The notes under the pieces are model-generated. The model searched no databases and had not been told where the DNA came from. It saw nothing but the letters and a program-made list of their open reading frames with translations. DNA of 64,000 nucleotides from GCA-2718035 sp964435285 (GTDB lineage: Bacteria; Bacteroidota; Bacteroidia; Flavobacteriales; TMED113), in assembly GCA_964435285.1 (NCBI GenBank), contig CAYSYA010000004.1, positions 62,001-126,000 of the forward strand, in the 5' to 3' direction. The translations under genes were made by a program, and so were the position numbers. This document shows, in pieces, positions 17,922 to 27,124 of the stretch (position 1 is the stretch's first letter; every line of letters begins with the position of its first letter).

Positions 17922-20303
17922 TTGAAAAAATCAGACGATATTAATTTAACATTTGAAGAATTTAAATCTTCTATTTTAGAGGATTATAAAATTGCAATTC
18001 AAAGTAGACACGCAAGCTTAATTGGAAGAAAAGAAGTGCTCACAGGAAGAGCAAAATTTGGGATTTTTGGTGATGGAAAAGAGGTTGCTCAATTAGCTAT
18101 GGCTAGAGTTTTTAAAAAAGGAGACTTTAGGTCTGGTTATTATAGAGACCAAACATTCATGATGGCTAAAGGCCTACTGACAATTGAATCTTTTTTTGCT
18201 CAATTATATTCAAATACTAACTTAGAGCATGAACCTGCATCAGCAGGTAGACAAATGAATAGTCATTTTGCCACTAGAACAATTGATGAAAAGGGAAACT
18301 GGAAAAATTTAACAAAAGTCTACAATTCTTCTGCAGATTTATCTCCTACTGCGTCTCAAATGCCAAGACTTTTAGGTCTCGCACAAGCATCTAAAATCTA
18401 TAAAAACTTAAAACTTAATTCAACCGAATTTAGTAATAATGGAAATGAGATTGCTTTTGGAACTATTGGAAATGCAAGCACCTCAGAGGGACTTTTTTTT
18501 GAAACAGTTAATGCGGCAGGAGTTCTTCAAGTTCCAATGATTATATCTATATGGGACGATGAATGGGGTATTTCTGTTTCAAGTAAATACCATACTACAA
18601 AAGAAAATATATATGAAGTTTTAAAAGGATTTGAAACTTCTGAAGAAAAGAAAGGAATTACATTACTAAATGTTAAAGGATGGGATATTGAAAATCTTTA
18701 TAAGACTTATGCTGAAGCAGAAGAAATTTGTAGAAAAAAACATGAACCTGTAATTATTCATGTTGAAGAAATGACACAACCTCAAGGCCATTCAACATCA
18801 GGTTCACATGAAAGATATAAATCCAAAGAAAGATTAGAATGGGAAAAAGAGTATGATTGCATAAAAAAAATGAAGGAATGGATTTTAAAAAATAAATTCT
18901 CAAGTATTAAAGAACTAGAAAAGATAGAAGAGGACTCAAAAAAAGAAGTTACTATTCAAAAAAATAAAGCCTGGAAAAATTTTATTGACCCTATTAATAT
19001 TGAAAGAAATTTGACATGTGAAATTCTTGAAAAGAACATCAATGAAAATACCGGAGAAATTAAAAAAATCTACGATAATTTATTAAACGACAATCCTGTT
19101 TCTAGAAGAAATATTATTCAATCATTGAGAAATGCAATATTTTTCACAAACAAAAATATGAGATCTGAAGTTTCTAAGTGGTTAAAAAAACTCCAAGAAG
19201 AAAATAAATTAAGATACAACTCGTTCCTTTATAGTAACTCTGAATTTAAATTAAGTAATATCTCCAATATATTTCCAACTTACTCAGTAGAAAAAATTGT
19301 TGATGCAAGAATTGTATTGAGAGACAATTTTGATTCGCTTTTAAATAAATACCCAGAACTTTTAATTTTTGGAGAAGATTGTGGAAAAATTGGAGACGTC
19401 AATCAAGGACTAGAAGGATTACAACAAAAATATGGCGAAGAACGTGTTTTTGATACTGGCATTAGAGAAGCAACAATAATTGGGCAAGGAATTGGAATGG
19501 CATTAAGAGGCCTTAGGCCTATTGCTGAAATACAATATCTAGATTACTTACTTTATGCAATTCAAATTTTGAGTGATGATCTTGCCACCTTACAATATAG
19601 AACTTTTGGTGGGCAAAAAGCACCATTAATTATTAGAACAAGAGGTCATCGTCTAGAAGGAATATGGCACTCAGGATCTCCAATGGGTGGAATAATAAAT
19701 TTATTGAGAGGAATAAATATTTTAGTGCCCAGAAATATGACAAAAGCCGCAGGATTTTATAATCTTTTACTAAAAGGAGATGAACCAGCAATTGTTATTG
19801 AATGTTTAAATGGATATCGTCTAAAAGAAAAAATTCCTGAAAACTTAAGTGAATTCACAACCCCTGTTGGAGAAGTTGAGGTAATTAAAAATGGAAATGA
19901 CATAACCCTAGTTACTTATGGATCATGTTGTAGGATTGCATTAGAGGCAGCACAAAAATTAGAAAAAATAAATATCTCAATTGAAATAATTGATATTCAA
20001 TCTTTAATTCCTTTTGATATAAATCACGATATCTTAAATAGCTTGAAAAAAACTAATAAAATTATATTTCTTGATGAAGATGTTTCTGGAGGAGCATCAG
20101 CCTATATGATGCAAAAAGTTATAGAGGAACAAAACGGATATAATTATTTAGATTGTAAACCAAGAACTATCTCAAGTAAAGATCACAGGCCAGCATACGG
20201 CGATGACGGAGATTATTTTTCTAAATCAAATATTGAAGATGTTATTGAAACGTGTTACTCTGTTATGAACGAAGCTGATGAAAGTACCTATCCAGAATTA
20301 TAA
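17922..20303 (+). CDS. 2-oxoacid dehydrogenase E1 component, fused alpha and beta subunits
   Basis: Thiamine diphosphate enzyme of 793 residues. The N-terminal half is E1 alpha (GRKEVLTGRAKFGIFGDGKE, then the TPP region GNASTSEGLFFETVNAAG and IWDDEWGISV); the C-terminal half from about residue 455 is E1 beta (IFGEDCGKIGDVNQGLEGLQ, VFDTGIREATIIGQGIGMAL, RTRGHRLEGIWHSGSPMGG). This fused form is common in Bacteroidota and is most often assigned to branched-chain 2-oxoacid dehydrogenase. The start is TTG: an in-frame stop at 17910-17912 leaves it as the only usual start before the conserved region. No E2 or E3 gene is adjacent; the E2 at 33281 belongs with pdhA. Confidence 0.9.
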   Translation: MKKSDDINLTFEEFKSSILEDYKIAIQSRHASLIGRKEVLTGRAKFGIFGDGKEVAQLAMARVFKKGDFRSGYYRDQTFMMAKGLLTIESFFAQLYSNTNLEHEPASAGRQMNSHFATRTIDEKGNWKNLTKVYNSSADLSPTASQMPRLLGLAQASKIYKNLKLNSTEFSNNGNEIAFGTIGNASTSEGLFFETVNAAGVLQVPMIISIWDDEWGISVSSKYHTTKENIYEVLKGFETSEEKKGITLLNVKGWDIENLYKTYAEAEEICRKKHEPVIIHVEEMTQPQGHSTSGSHERYKSKERLEWEKEYDCIKKMKEWILKNKFSSIKELEKIEEDSKKEVTIQKNKAWKNFIDPINIERNLTCEILEKNINENTGEIKKIYDNLLNDNPVSRRNIIQSLRNAIFFTNKNMRSEVSKWLKKLQEENKLRYNSFLYSNSEFKLSNISNIFPTYSVEKIVDARIVLRDNFDSLLNKYPELLIFGEDCGKIGDVNQGLEGLQQKYGEERVFDTGIREATIIGQGIGMALRGLRPIAEIQYLDYLLYAIQILSDDLATLQYRTFGGQKAPLIIRTRGHRLEGIWHSGSPMGGIINLLRGINILVPRNMTKAAGFYNLLLKGDEPAIVIECLNGYRLKEKIPENLSEFTTPVGEVEVIKNGNDITLVTYGSCCRIALEAAQKLEKINISIEIIDIQSLIPFDINHDILNSLKKTNKIIFLDEDVSGGASAYMMQKVIEEQNGYNYLDCKPRTISSKDHRPAYGDDGDYFSKSNIEDVIETCYSVMNEADESTYPEL

Positions 20304-20308
20304 AAAAA

Positions 20309-21115
20309 ATGATTAGTACTGAGAAAGAAAGTCTATATAATAATCTTGAAAAAATGTCTTTTCTGGAAATTATTAATTCTATTAACAGAGAAGATCAAAA
20401 AGTATCTATAGCTGTAAAAAAATCTATAAATAAAATTTCATTATTATCGGAAAAGATTTTCCAGAAAATTAAAAATGGAGGTAGACTATTTTACATTGGT
20501 TCTGGAACAAGTGGAAGGATAGGAATTTTAGATGCCTCAGAATGCCCACCTACTTTTGGTGTAAAAGAAAATATTGTTATTGGAATTATTGCCGGGGGAG
20601 ATAAAGCAATACGCAATGCAATTGAGAGTGCAGAAGATAATACAGAATCAGGATGGGAAGATTTAAAAAAATATAATATTAATAAAAAGGATGTTGTTGT
20701 TGGTATTAGTGCATCAGGAAACACCCCATATGTTTTAGGTGCTTTGCGAAAATGTAATGCTCACAATATTGTCACTGGCTCTATTACTTGTAATGAAGTT
20801 AATCCAATTTCAAAAATATCAAATCATGATATTAGAATAATTTTAGGCCCAGAGTTTTTGACGGGTAGTACTAGAATGAAAGCTGGAACAGCTCAAAAAA
20901 TGTGTTTAAATATGATAACAACTAGTGTATTTATTAAGCTTGGACATGTTTTAAATAATAAAATGATTGATATGAAAATAAATAATCAAAAATTAAAACA
21001 ACGTGCTTTAAATCTTATTCTTGAAAATACATCATTAAATAAAATTAATGCTGAAAAAATGTTAGATAAGTATAAAAGTGCTAGAATTGTTATTGAAAAT
21101 GAAAAAAAAATATGA
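20309..21115 (+). CDS. murQ: N-acetylmuramic acid 6-phosphate etherase
   Basis: Cleaves the lactyl ether of MurNAc-6-phosphate during peptidoglycan recycling. SIS-domain motifs: FYIGSGTSGRIGILDASECP (residues about 60-80), VVVGISASGNTPYVLGAL near 131 and the family signature GPEFLTGSTRMKAGTAQK near 185. At 268 residues it is about 30 shorter than E. coli MurQ, mainly at the C-terminus. It follows the E1 gene by 5 bases and overlaps the next small gene by 4. Confidence 0.94.
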   Translation: MISTEKESLYNNLEKMSFLEIINSINREDQKVSIAVKKSINKISLLSEKIFQKIKNGGRLFYIGSGTSGRIGILDASECPPTFGVKENIVIGIIAGGDKAIRNAIESAEDNTESGWEDLKKYNINKKDVVVGISASGNTPYVLGALRKCNAHNIVTGSITCNEVNPISKISNHDIRIILGPEFLTGSTRMKAGTAQKMCLNMITTSVFIKLGHVLNNKMIDMKINNQKLKQRALNLILENTSLNKINAEKMLDKYKSARIVIENEKKI

Positions 21116-21351
21116 TAAATAAAAAAAAATTACAAAGTGGTTTAAAAATTATTGCATTTATATTTCCATTTATTTTTATTGGCCCCTCACTTTTTTTGAG
21201 AGGAAGTATGAGTGGCTTTGAAGATGTAGATTCAAAAAACTTAATTTTTTTAATTAGTGGAGGGATTACAATGCTTTTTGCTCTTCTTGGTCTTTTTGTA
21301 GGACTTAAAAGAATTCTTGATGCAATATTTGATAAAAATTCTAACGAATAA
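21112..21351 (+). CDS. Small two-helix membrane protein (DUF6095-like)
   Basis: 79 residues with two hydrophobic segments (about 12-30 and 43-65) separated by the short loop RGSMSGFEDVDSKN. It overlaps murQ by 4 bases (ATGA) and the convergent yaaA by 11. The size, topology and place after murQ resemble a small flavobacterial membrane family I associate with DUF6095; the family name is from memory and uncertain. Function unknown. Confidence 0.65.
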   Translation: MINKKKLQSGLKIIAFIFPFIFIGPSLFLRGSMSGFEDVDSKNLIFLISGGITMLFALLGLFVGLKRILDAIFDKNSNE

Positions 21352-22108
21352 AAACTAAATTTTTATTATCAGATTTTTCAATTGAAAATTTATAATCAAG
21401 GCCATTAAATTCTTTTAACTGCTTTAAAGTTTCTATTTTATTCTTTAAAATAAATGAAGCCATTGAACCTCTAGCTTTTTTTGCAAAAAAACTAATGACT
21501 TTGTAAGTTCCATGTTTCTTATCAAGAAATTTGGGTGTAATTATACTTTTTTTAATTTTTGATTGATTTACAGAATCAAAATATTCATTCGAAGCTAAAT
21601 TAATTAAATACTCATTTTTACATTCAATAAAATTTTGATTTAACTTATCAGTTATTTTATTGTCCCAAAACTCATATAGATTTTTTCCTTTGTTAGTTTG
21701 TAATTTAGTTCCCATTTCTAATCTATATGGCTGCATTAAATCTAGAGGCTTAAGTAAACCATATAAACCTGAAAGTATTCTTAAATGGTTTTGAGAATAC
21801 TCAAGATCATCAGTTGAAAAATCACTAACATTCAGTCCTTTATAAACACCGCCAGTAAAACATGATATAGCGTGTCTAGAATTACTAGTATTAAAATCCT
21901 CATCCCAAGCTTTGTATCTATTGTAATTTAATTCAATGAGTTTATTACTTATTCCCATTAATTTACCAATTTCATTTTTTCCCATATTTAGCAGTTGATC
22001 AACTAAGATCTTGCTTTCGGAAATAAAAGTTGGTATAGTACTTATTTTACAATTTAACTTTTTTTCAAAGTCCAAAGATTTTGCAGGTGACAATAATATT
22101 AGAAACAT
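21341..22108 (-). CDS. yaaA: Peroxide stress protein YaaA (DUF328/UPF0246)
   Basis: 255 residues with the signature start LILLSPAKSLDFEKK, then YNRYKAWDEDF, CFTGGVYKGLNV, RILSGLYGLLKPLDLMQPYR and LEMGTKLQ, and LINLASNEYFDSV. In E. coli YaaA limits free iron during hydrogen peroxide stress and has DNA-binding ability. It lies 6 bases downstream of the di-heme peroxidase gene on the same strand, a context that fits oxidative stress. Confidence 0.93.
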   Translation of the reverse strand: MFLILLSPAKSLDFEKKLNCKISTIPTFISESKILVDQLLNMGKNEIGKLMGISNKLIELNYNRYKAWDEDFNTSNSRHAISCFTGGVYKGLNVSDFSTDDLEYSQNHLRILSGLYGLLKPLDLMQPYRLEMGTKLQTNKGKNLYEFWDNKITDKLNQNFIECKNEYLINLASNEYFDSVNQSKIKKSIITPKFLDKKHGTYKVISFFAKKARGSMASFILKNKIETLKQLKEFNGLDYKFSIEKSDNKNLVFIR

Positions 22109-22114
22109 ATGATT

Positions 22115-23164
22115 TTATGGTTGGAAATTTGTGTTTTGGATGAAATCTTCATCCGATAAAGTTAATAAAAAAGCTTTTAAATTATTTTTTTCTTGTTGAG
22201 TAAGCATTAATCCAGTTTGGCCCGGTATTCCATAGGGGTTTGTATTTATGTATTTCATTAACGGATCAACTGTTGGTGAATAAACACCTCCAGAGTTATA
22301 ATGATCTATAACTTCGTCTAACGAATTAAAACGACCATCATGCATATAAGGTGCGCTAAACTCAACATTACGTAATGTTGGTGTTTTGAATAATCCTTTA
22401 TCTAAATCATTTCCAGTTACTTCATATAAACCCAAGTCAGTAAAAGTTTCATCAAGAGCATTATTATGGAAGGTGTTGTCCATAAAATTAATGTTTCCAT
22501 GACAATGAAAACAATCTCCTCTTTCAGTAAAAAATATATTTAATCCGTCAAGTTCTTCATTCGTAAACATCACTTCTCCTCTTTGAAATTTATCATATCT
22601 TGAGTTGTAAGAAATCAAAGTTCTTTCAAACTGAGCAATTGCTTTAGCAACATAAGAAGAATCAATATGATCAATATCAAATGCTTGTTTAAAAAGTTCT
22701 CTATATTGGCTGTCTGCATTTAATTCATCTTCTACTTGATCCCAAGAATTTGCCATTTCAATTGGATTGGTAACGGGTTCAAATACTTGACTCTCTAAAC
22801 TTGAAGCCGAACCATCCCAGTTAAATGAGTTGTTCCATCCTATATTTACTAAAGAAAATGCATTTCTAAATCCAAAATCTCCATTAACCCCAATACTATA
22901 CTGATTTGGATCAGAAAATGAATTTTCTTGAATATGACAAGAAGCGCAAGAAATGGTGTTGTTAACACTCAGGATGGGGTCAAAAAATAATTTTTTACCT
23001 AAAGAAACACCCTCCTGGGTAAGTAAGTTATCTTCAGGGATAATCATCTGAGGAAAAACATCGGTTGGATAATTCAACGAATATGGAGTTGTTTCAAAAT
23101 CATGATCGTCTCCATCTGGGTTACAAGAAAAAATAAATAATAAAAAAAATAAATACTTTTTCAT
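22115..23164 (-). CDS. Di-heme cytochrome c peroxidase / MbnH-like lipoprotein
   Basis: Bacterial di-heme peroxidase family (CCP/MauG). Lipobox ending in Cys14, then two heme-binding sites: CASCH (Cys73-His77) and CFHCH (Cys218-His222). The conserved segment TPTLRNVEFSAPYMHDGRF and the C-terminal helix LKAFLLTLSDEDF are typical. It follows the MbnP-like gene by 5 bases. In methanotrophs the pair MbnH/MbnP works together: the di-heme enzyme oxidises a Trp of the copper protein MbnP. Whether this homologue detoxifies peroxide or modifies its neighbour is not shown by sequence. Confidence 0.88.
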   Translation of the reverse strand: MKKYLFFLLFIFSCNPDGDDHDFETTPYSLNYPTDVFPQMIIPEDNLLTQEGVSLGKKLFFDPILSVNNTISCASCHIQENSFSDPNQYSIGVNGDFGFRNAFSLVNIGWNNSFNWDGSASSLESQVFEPVTNPIEMANSWDQVEDELNADSQYRELFKQAFDIDHIDSSYVAKAIAQFERTLISYNSRYDKFQRGEVMFTNEELDGLNIFFTERGDCFHCHGNINFMDNTFHNNALDETFTDLGLYEVTGNDLDKGLFKTPTLRNVEFSAPYMHDGRFNSLDEVIDHYNSGGVYSPTVDPLMKYINTNPYGIPGQTGLMLTQQEKNNLKAFLLTLSDEDFIQNTNFQP

Positions 23165-23170
23165 ATAATT

Positions 23171-23905
23171 TTAATTATCAGAAATTGTAAAAATATCATC
23201 CAACATATTTACTTGAATTATTGATTGAGCTTCTTCATTATTCATTATAGCAGAACCATAATAATTAAAATCATAAATAGGATTATTATAAATATTATTA
23301 ATATTCATATTTATATTTATTCTAGAATTATCTTCAGTGGGTTCAATGTCAAAAAAATAGTCGACCGAGTAATCATTAGAATTTAAGCCCCCTGTATGAG
23401 TATTATAAAATTTTTGTTGTCCATAGTTATCTAAATACTTTCCTTCTAATTTCATATAATGGTAGCCGCCTCCCATGGTATTAGGCCATAACATTAAGTC
23501 ATGAAAATTACCACTATCATTCAAGTATAAATTTGTTAAATTATTTTCTTGAGAGAAACCAAAAGTAAACGAAATAGAAACACAGGGGCTAGTAATGTTA
23601 ATATTATTTAAATTAAAATTGATATCATCGTTTAGATTAATGAAATAATAGTTATCTAAGTTTAGAATATCTCCATTTTCTAGGTATAAAGTCAGATCTG
23701 AGATTACATACAAAAGTCTTTCTATGCTATATGAGTTGCCTGCCTCATTTTGATAAATTAAATTATTAAATTCTAATTCATTTTGATCAACGAAATGTCT
23801 AAACTGTATGTCTATCTTTAATTCATTATCTGTTTCACAAGAAAAAACAAACAATAAAGAAAAAATAAATATGTGGAAAAATCTTATTTTTTTAAAAATC
23901 TTCAT
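23171..23905 (-). CDS. MbnP-like copper-binding lipoprotein
   Basis: Lipoprotein (lipobox ending FSC, Cys23) of 244 residues resembling MbnP: a beta-sandwich start LKIDIQFRHFVDQNELEFNN, the segment IERLLYVISDLTLYLENG and the family core LMLWPNTMGGGYHYMKLEG (residues 137-155). Trp140 occupies the place where methanotroph MbnP has a Trp converted to kynurenine, and His37, His135 and His149 are candidate metal ligands. It begins a two-gene operon with the di-heme peroxidase. Copper binding is inferred from the family. Confidence 0.75.
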   Translation of the reverse strand: MKIFKKIRFFHIFIFSLLFVFSCETDNELKIDIQFRHFVDQNELEFNNLIYQNEAGNSYSIERLLYVISDLTLYLENGDILNLDNYYFINLNDDINFNLNNINITSPCVSISFTFGFSQENNLTNLYLNDSGNFHDLMLWPNTMGGGYHYMKLEGKYLDNYGQQKFYNTHTGGLNSNDYSVDYFFDIEPTEDNSRININMNINNIYNNPIYDFNYYGSAIMNNEEAQSIIQVNMLDDIFTISDN

Positions 23906-23952
23906 TAAACAAAAATAGTTTATTTTTAAATATTATTTAAAATATGTAATTC

Positions 23953-26526
23953 ATGAAAAAAATTCTTCTTTTTCTTTTTTCCTTTTCTTTTCTCACTTTT
24001 TCTCAAAATATTTCTCCTTCTCTACAATCAAAAATATCACAAACAAAAACAAAAGAATATATTCCTGTAATTATAGAGCTAAATGAAAAAATTGATTTGC
24101 ATCAATTAAAGGTTGATTTTGAAATTGAAAAAATTAAAATAAAAGACAGAGCTAGCATCCTCGCTAAAAAACTGCAAAATAAATATAAAAAAAGCCAAGA
24201 GGAACTACTTAAAAAAATTACTCTTTACCCAAATGACTACAAAGATTTACATCAATTTTGGGCAGTAAATATGATTTATTTAAAAGCAACACCTAGACTT
24301 ATAAAAAAGCTGGAAAATGATATTCTCATTAAAAATATAGATATTGAATTAGGAAATATGCAGATTATTGAATCTAAAAGTAACCCTCAACATGAACTCA
24401 TTGGAGGTAATGGAACCGAACCAGGAATTGAAGCAATTAATGTACGTCCATTATGGGAAATGGGCTATACTGGTAAAGGAACTTTAGTATTTAATTACGA
24501 TACTGGTGTTTGGCCAACTCACCCTGCCTTTTCAAATAGATTTTTTGGTAATTTTTATCCAATGGAACAATGTTGGGATGGGTACTTTAGTGATACCCCA
24601 AACGGATTTAATGATCACGGGACTCACACAATGGGAATTATTGGAGGATTAATTTCTGAAACTAATGATACAATAGGTTCTTCTTTTGAATGTTATTGGA
24701 TAGCTAATGATTATGTCACATCCACTGTCGAAGAATTACCTCCAGTAGTTGAAATGGTTACTTCCTTTGAATGGTCATTAAACCCTGATGGAGATTTGTC
24801 TACTTCGTTTGATGTACCCGATGTAATTAATAATTCATGGAGATGGTACAATCCAATTGACACCGTGCAATGCGAAGGTTATATTGTTGAGCTAATGAAC
24901 GTAATTGAAACAGCTGGTATAGGAAATATTTTTTCTGCTGGTAATGATGGTCCAAATAATGCAGGGGTAAAAGCTCCACAAAGAATAAACACAAATGTAG
25001 TAAACACATTTTGCGTTGGTAGTATAAATGCTAACGCAGAGGATTTAATGATAAGTACTTTTTCAACTAGAGGACCAACTCAATGTCCAAGTGAAGGGGG
25101 TTCGTTAGAAATATATCCTGAGGTTTCTGCTCCCGGACAAGCTGTAAGATCGGCATCAGGAGAAAATGGATTTGATGTAAAATCCGGAACTTCAATGGCC
25201 GCACCTCACGTTACAGGATGTTTTTTATTGTTAAAAGAAGCTTTTCCTTTTCTCAGTGGAGAAGAAATTTTATTAGCTATATATTATACTGCAGTTGACT
25301 TAGGAGAAGAGGGTGAAGATAATATATATGGTATGGGTATTATTGATGGCTTGGCAGCATTTAATTATCTAGCTGAGATGTACGATCCAGTATTACCTGA
25401 CAATAACTCTGACGACATCTCTATAATTCAGATATCTAATATCCCTGATAAAATTTCATGTCAAAATTCTTTTGAACCAATAATTAAAATCAAAAATCAC
25501 GGCAACTCAATTATTGATGGAATAAAAATTTCTGTAATTAATAACGAATCAATTATTAATGAATTTATTCTTTCTGAATTATCAATTGGTGCTGATGAAG
25601 AATTAGAAATTAACTTAGAATCAATTGACAATTATAACTATGGAGATGTTGAATTGTGCTTTAAAGTTGAATCGCTAAATTTTATTAATGAAATTGATTA
25701 TCATAATAATCGAAGAATGGTAAGATTTAAACATAAACCAATTTTTGAATTACCTTATTTCGAAAACTTTGAACTTGGAATTGATTTAGACCATTGGAAT
25801 ATTATTAACTCTGACTTTAGTAGAACTTGGAAAACAATTGAAACATCCGGAATAGAAAATAGTGATAGTTCAATGTATGTTAATTTATATGGTTACAATC
25901 CTAGAGATGGACAAAAAGATGAATTAATTTCTCCTGTAATTAATCTTTCAGGTGATTCTATTAATTTGAGTTTCTCTGTATCATATCAAAAATATACAAA
26001 TTCATCTAAGCAAGATACTTTACAAGTTTTTATTTCTACAGATTGTGGTGTTTCTTTTGAAAATATAATTTATGAAAAGGGTGGAGATGATTTAAGTACA
26101 TGGGAAGTCGAAACTGAAAATTTTATTCCTATTGAAGAAAGTCATTGGAGAACAGAAAGTATACAACTCAATGAATTTGCCGACCAAAAAGTGTTATTAA
26201 AGATGGTAACAACTAATTATAGAGGAAATAATATTTTTATTGATAATATAAATCTTTTCAATGAAAATGAATTAAATATTATTAATGTTTCTAATAGCAA
26301 AAATAATATTTACCCAAATCCAACAAACGGAAAAATTAATATTGATTTAAATGATAAATCGATTGAAAGTTTTGTTATTATAAATTCATTAGGGCAAATT
26401 ATTATTGAAAAAAAAGTATCTAATTATAGAATTACAGAAGACTTGAGCAAACAGCCTAAAGGTATTTATTATATAAGTCTATTAGGAAATGAAAAAAATC
26501 AAATTAAACAAATTATTATTTTATAA
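23953..26526 (+). CDS. Secreted subtilisin-like serine peptidase (S8) with T9SS sorting domain
   Basis: 857 residues: signal peptide (1-17), an I9-like propeptide (EYIPVIIELNEKI onward), then the S8 domain with Asp183 (NYDTGVWP), His222 (DHGTHT), the oxyanion Asn in FSAGNDGPNN and Ser414 (GTSMAAPHVTG). After about residue 480 come a CARDB-like beta domain, a jelly-roll region around 600-770 and a C-terminal type A sorting domain (NIYPNPTNGKINID, KGIYYISLLG). It should be exported by T9SS and act outside the cell. It is divergent from the MbnP operon over 47 bases and overlaps the convergent YceI-like gene by 11. Confidence 0.93.
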   Translation: MKKILLFLFSFSFLTFSQNISPSLQSKISQTKTKEYIPVIIELNEKIDLHQLKVDFEIEKIKIKDRASILAKKLQNKYKKSQEELLKKITLYPNDYKDLHQFWAVNMIYLKATPRLIKKLENDILIKNIDIELGNMQIIESKSNPQHELIGGNGTEPGIEAINVRPLWEMGYTGKGTLVFNYDTGVWPTHPAFSNRFFGNFYPMEQCWDGYFSDTPNGFNDHGTHTMGIIGGLISETNDTIGSSFECYWIANDYVTSTVEELPPVVEMVTSFEWSLNPDGDLSTSFDVPDVINNSWRWYNPIDTVQCEGYIVELMNVIETAGIGNIFSAGNDGPNNAGVKAPQRINTNVVNTFCVGSINANAEDLMISTFSTRGPTQCPSEGGSLEIYPEVSAPGQAVRSASGENGFDVKSGTSMAAPHVTGCFLLLKEAFPFLSGEEILLAIYYTAVDLGEEGEDNIYGMGIIDGLAAFNYLAEMYDPVLPDNNSDDISIIQISNIPDKISCQNSFEPIIKIKNHGNSIIDGIKISVINNESIINEFILSELSIGADEELEINLESIDNYNYGDVELCFKVESLNFINEIDYHNNRRMVRFKHKPIFELPYFENFELGIDLDHWNIINSDFSRTWKTIETSGIENSDSSMYVNLYGYNPRDGQKDELISPVINLSGDSINLSFSVSYQKYTNSSKQDTLQVFISTDCGVSFENIIYEKGGDDLSTWEVETENFIPIEESHWRTESIQLNEFADQKVLLKMVTTNYRGNNIFIDNINLFNENELNIINVSNSKNNIYPNPTNGKINIDLNDKSIESFVIINSLGQIIIEKKVSNYRITEDLSKQPKGIYYISLLGNEKNQIKQIIIL

Positions 26527-27124
26527 ACTCATTCAAAAACCCTGAAACTTTAACCTCAATTTTTTCAGAAATATTATCTTTTAAAAGCTTGGGGATTTTA
26601 ATTTTAAAATCATCAGTTTCAACATAAAACATGGTAAAAAAACGTATTTTTTCATCTTCTAAAGAAATTAAAACTTTAGTTTTTAGCTCTTTTTCTTCAC
26701 CATGTATATTTATTAGACCCTCTATTATAACTCCCTGATTTATTATATCCATAAATTGTTCATCAATAATACTACTATCATTATTATTTGATTTTTTATT
26801 TAATTCTTTTATTATTTTCTCAATTTCAGATTTTAGGTTACTTGATTGACCTTTATAAGTTGAATTAGGAAACTTATCAGAATTCATATATTTATCATTA
26901 AAGTGAGTTTGCATTAAAGACCTCTTGAAATTAAATGACTTAATAGGTAAACGAAAAAAAAACTCTCCTGTCTCAAGATCTATTATCCCTTGTAAATCAC
27001 TAGATGATGCAGTTATATTCTCTAATGGAGCATTGGAAAAAAAGCTTGTCTTCGAATCAGAAACTTTATATTTTTGACTTAAACATAAAATTGGTATAAA
27101 TATTAAAAATATTATTCTTTTCAT
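26516..27124 (-). CDS. Exported YceI-like protein
   Basis: 202 residues with a signal peptide and the YceI pattern: FFSNAPLENITASSSDLQGI, the TGEFFFRLPIKSF strand, and LMQTHFNDKYMNSDKFPNS. YceI domains form a lipocalin-like barrel that binds long isoprenoid lipids. Between about residues 100 and 135 there is an extra Asn/Lys/Glu-rich insert. It is the last gene of the cytochrome/DUF5777/YceI operon and overlaps the gene before it by 4 bases. Confidence 0.82.
   Translation of the reverse strand: MKRIIFLIFIPILCLSQKYKVSDSKTSFFSNAPLENITASSSDLQGIIDLETGEFFFRLPIKSFNFKRSLMQTHFNDKYMNSDKFPNSTYKGQSSNLKSEIEKIIKELNKKSNNNDSSIIDEQFMDIINQGVIIEGLINIHGEEKELKTKVLISLEDEKIRFFTMFYVETDDFKIKIPKLLKDNISEKIEVKVSGFLNEFIK

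Noticed and set aside
23910..23917. TATTTTTG on the minus strand, an exact -7 match before the MbnP-like gene
   Set aside because: It ends only 5 bases before the ATG, so the transcript would start at or inside the gene; a chance match in AT-rich DNA is more likely.
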